Source of the DNA: Bacillota bacterium
GTDB lineage: Bacteria > Bacillota > Clostridia > Christensenellales > Aristaeellaceae
DNA: 41,777 bases
Direction: 5' to 3'
Assembly (NCBI GenBank): GCA_023404345.1
Contig: JAEYCB010000020.1
Coordinates: forward strand, 1 to 41,777
The number at the start of each line of letters is the position of its first letter. The stretch's first letter is position 1. Under the pieces are notes generated by a model. It saw only the letters and a program-made list of their open reading frames with translations. It did not search any database and was not told the origin of the DNA. Position numbers and translations under genes: made by a program. Of the stretch, positions 40,097 through 41,777 are shown one piece after another.

Positions 40097-41578
40097 ATGC
40101 GCGAAGTGCTCAAAATCAATTCCGGAGACTCGGTCGCCGTGGCACTTACGCCGCTGAAGGCGGGCGATACCGTCGAGGTAGACGGGGAGATCATCACGCT
40201 GCTGGATGACGTTCCCGCTGGGCACAAGGTGGCCCTGCGCGCCATGCACACAGGGGAGCATGTGATCAAATACGGATTTCCCATCGGCGAGGCCAAAAGT
40301 GATATTCCGCAGGGAAGCCATGTGCATGTGCATAACCTGCGCACGCTGCTTTCCGGCGAACTGGAATACCAGTATCATCCCAACGGAAAGCCGCTTGCCG
40401 CTCAACCTGCCGCCACCTTCGCGGGCTATCCGCGAAGGGACGGCCGCGTAGGCGTGCGAAACGAGCTGTGGATTCTGCCCACCGTGGGCTGCGTCAACGA
40501 CGTAGCCCGCGCCCTGGAGCGCCGTGCGCAGGCATTGGCCAGGGGCGGGGTAGAGGGCGTGTATGCTTTCCCGCACCCCTACGGCTGCTCCCAGATGGGC
40601 GAGGATCAGGAAAATACCCGCCGCGTTCTGGCCGATCTGGCCACACATCCCAACGCGGGCGGCGTGCTTTTGCTGGGGCTTGGATGTGAAAACAGTGGCA
40701 TTGAGCAGATACGGCCCTATATGGGCGAATATGATCCTGACCGCGTGCGTTTTCTGGTGTGCCAGCAGGTGGAGGATGAAATGGCGGAGGCGATGCGGCT
40801 GCTGGAGGAGCTGGCCGCAAACATGCGCGGCGAGCTGCGCGTGTCCTGTCCGGCCAGCAAGCTGGTCGTGGGCCTCAAGTGCGGCGGGTCGGACGGATTC
40901 AGCGGCATCACGGCCAATCCGGTCATCGGCGGTTTTTCCGATTTGCTCATCGCTCAGGGCGGCAGCACCATCCTGACGGAGGTTCCGGAAATGTTCGGCG
41001 CCGAAACGCTGCTGATGGACCGCTGCGAGGATGAGGAAATGTTCCGCAAGACGGTGGACCTGATTAACAACTTCAAGCGTTACTTTGAGGAGCACCATCA
41101 GACCATCTATGAAAATCCCTCGCCGGGCAACAAGGAGGGCGGCATCAGCACTCTGGAGGACAAGGCGCTGGGCTGCACGCAGAAGAGCGGCTTTGCGCCC
41201 GTCAAGGATGTGCTGGCTTATGGCCAGCGCGTAAAGACGGCGGGCCTCAACCTGCTTTCTGCACCCGGAAATGACCTGGTGGCCTCCACGGCGCTGGCTG
41301 CTGCGGGTGCGCAGATCGTGCTGTTTTCCACGGGGCGGGGTACGCCGTTTGCCTCGCAGGTGCCTACGGTAAAGATTTCCAGCAACAGCTATTTGGCTTC
41401 TCACAAGCGCGGCTGGATTGATTTCAACGCAGGTGAGCTTCTGGACGGCAAGGAACTGTCGGAACTGTCCCAAGCACTGATGGACTATGTGCTGGCCGTG
41501 GCCGGAGGACAGAAGGTGTGCAGCGAACGCAACGGCTATCATGATATGGCCATCTTCAAAACGGGCGTAACATTATAG
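40097..41578 (+). CDS. uxaA: Altronate dehydratase
   Basis: A 493-residue dehydratase that converts D-altronate to 2-keto-3-deoxygluconate. Residues 1-90 are the SAF domain (GEHVIKYGFPIG, then the metal-binding HVHVH at 75-79). From about 105 the catalytic part starts with FAGYPRRDGRVGVRN, with PTVGCVN at 128-134, PHPYGCSQMGED, a LKCGGSDGFSGITANP stretch and STGRGTPFASQVP later. Both halves are fused, as in most bacteria. The ATG at 40097 follows CGGAGG at the end of uxaB. The next steps (KDG kinase and aldolase) are not in the window. Confidence 0.95.
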   Translation: MREVLKINSGDSVAVALTPLKAGDTVEVDGEIITLLDDVPAGHKVALRAMHTGEHVIKYGFPIGEAKSDIPQGSHVHVHNLRTLLSGELEYQYHPNGKPLAAQPAATFAGYPRRDGRVGVRNELWILPTVGCVNDVARALERRAQALARGGVEGVYAFPHPYGCSQMGEDQENTRRVLADLATHPNAGGVLLLGLGCENSGIEQIRPYMGEYDPDRVRFLVCQQVEDEMAEAMRLLEELAANMRGELRVSCPASKLVVGLKCGGSDGFSGITANPVIGGFSDLLIAQGGSTILTEVPEMFGAETLLMDRCEDEEMFRKTVDLINNFKRYFEEHHQTIYENPSPGNKEGGISTLEDKALGCTQKSGFAPVKDVLAYGQRVKTAGLNLLSAPGNDLVASTALAAAGAQIVLFSTGRGTPFASQVPTVKISSNSYLASHKRGWIDFNAGELLDGKELSELSQALMDYVLAVAGGQKVCSERNGYHDMAIFKTGVTL

Positions 41579-41626
41579 ATGTATCGGGCCGGAACAGATC
41601 TTTTCCAGCTACGGCACAGAACAAAA

Positions 41627-41658
41627 GCCGCGTTTCTTTGGCGAGAAACGCGGCTCAG
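41627..41658. terminator. Hairpin after uxaA
   Basis: GCCGCGTTTCT pairs with AGAAACGCGGC around a 6-nt loop. The better T-run (TTTTG) is on the minus strand. A second weak stem (AAAAAAGG with CCTTTTTT, 41664-41690) follows and could terminate uxaA transcripts. The 134 bases between uxaA and the last gene hold nothing else visible. Confidence 0.55.
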
Positions 41659-41712
41659 CCTGTCAAAAAAGGTCGCATCATGCATCCTTTTTTGTTATAC
41701 TAAGGACAGGTG

Positions 41713-41777
41713 ATGAAGATGCTAAAGAAAGAAGCGGAGCAGCGTCAGGCGATAGAAATGCTGTGCACAGATATGCT
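41713..41777 (+). CDS. Start of an unidentified gene, possibly an IS transposase
   Basis: Only 21 complete codons fit before the window ends: MKMLKKEAEQRQAIEMLCTDM. An ATG with AGGACAGGTG directly upstream is the start. The short pattern of a basic start, then QAIEMLCTDML, recalls the beginning of IS1182-type transposases (an EM-x-x-x-D-LVP-DHL motif would be expected next), but the peptide is too short to decide. It is 134 nt downstream of uxaA. Confidence 0.45.
   Translation, partial: MKMLKKEAEQRQAIEMLCTDM

Overview
The window looks like a chromosomal piece of a spore-forming, fairly GC-rich member of the Clostridia (Bacillota). Pointers are a gerW/ytfJ-type sporulation gene next to a DacF-like D,D-carboxypeptidase, split glycine decarboxylase (gcvPA/gcvPB), a clostridial-type CoA-enzyme activase, strong Shine-Dalgarno sites, and an integrated conjugative element typical of gut Clostridia. 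Genus cannot be fixed from the sequence alone.

Region 1 (1 to about 9.18 kb) has visibly lower GC than the rest and is one end of an integrative/conjugative element. On the minus strand it carries the coupling-protein gene virD4, pcfB, a DUF6017 replication-like gene, small cysteine-rich, DUF6050 and DUF5348 genes, a truncated large serine recombinase, tnpW and a cysteine-rich VLP gene. On the plus strand follow a sigma-like protein, DUF6429, a zinc-finger protein and RhuM, then tnpV on the minus strand. A group II intron, whose maturase runs off the left edge, is inserted in virD4. The element ends against the tail of an unrecognised host gene near 9.16-9.32 kb.

Region 2 (9.4-17.2 kb): a SLOG/YspA-like gene, a small XRE regulator, then a complete glycine cleavage operon (gcvT-gcvH-gcvPA-gcvPB-lplA-lpdA). 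It is controlled by a consensus promoter and a tandem glycine riboswitch whose terminator shares a strand with the second aptamer's P1 stem.

Region 3 (17.2-28.7 kb) is the most unusual part. It holds a vWA - PP2C phosphatase - protein kinase triad, a proline-rich membrane protein, a 1130-residue secreted SH3b/Ig-like protein, and an operon of dnaK, DUF5685, a DnaJ-domain protein and a zinc-ribbon membrane protein. All but the membrane protein run on the minus strand. It may be a phospho-signalling plus dedicated chaperone system. DUF5685 carries two aspartate-rich motifs that recall squalene/phytoene synthases.

Region 4 (28.8-35.9 kb): a translationally coupled DUF2953-gerW-carboxypeptidase operon, a tRNA operon (Arg-His-Gln) with its own promoter and terminator, and a 1430-residue fused acyl-CoA dehydratase activase/dehydratase-like protein.

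Region 5 (35.9-41.6 kb): a divergent hexuronate locus, lacI-uxaC on the minus strand and uxaB-uxaA on the plus strand. It would convert galacturonate to 2-keto-3-deoxygluconate. Matching operator-like palindromes lie just downstream of both divergent promoters. The last 65 bases open a further gene, possibly an IS transposase.
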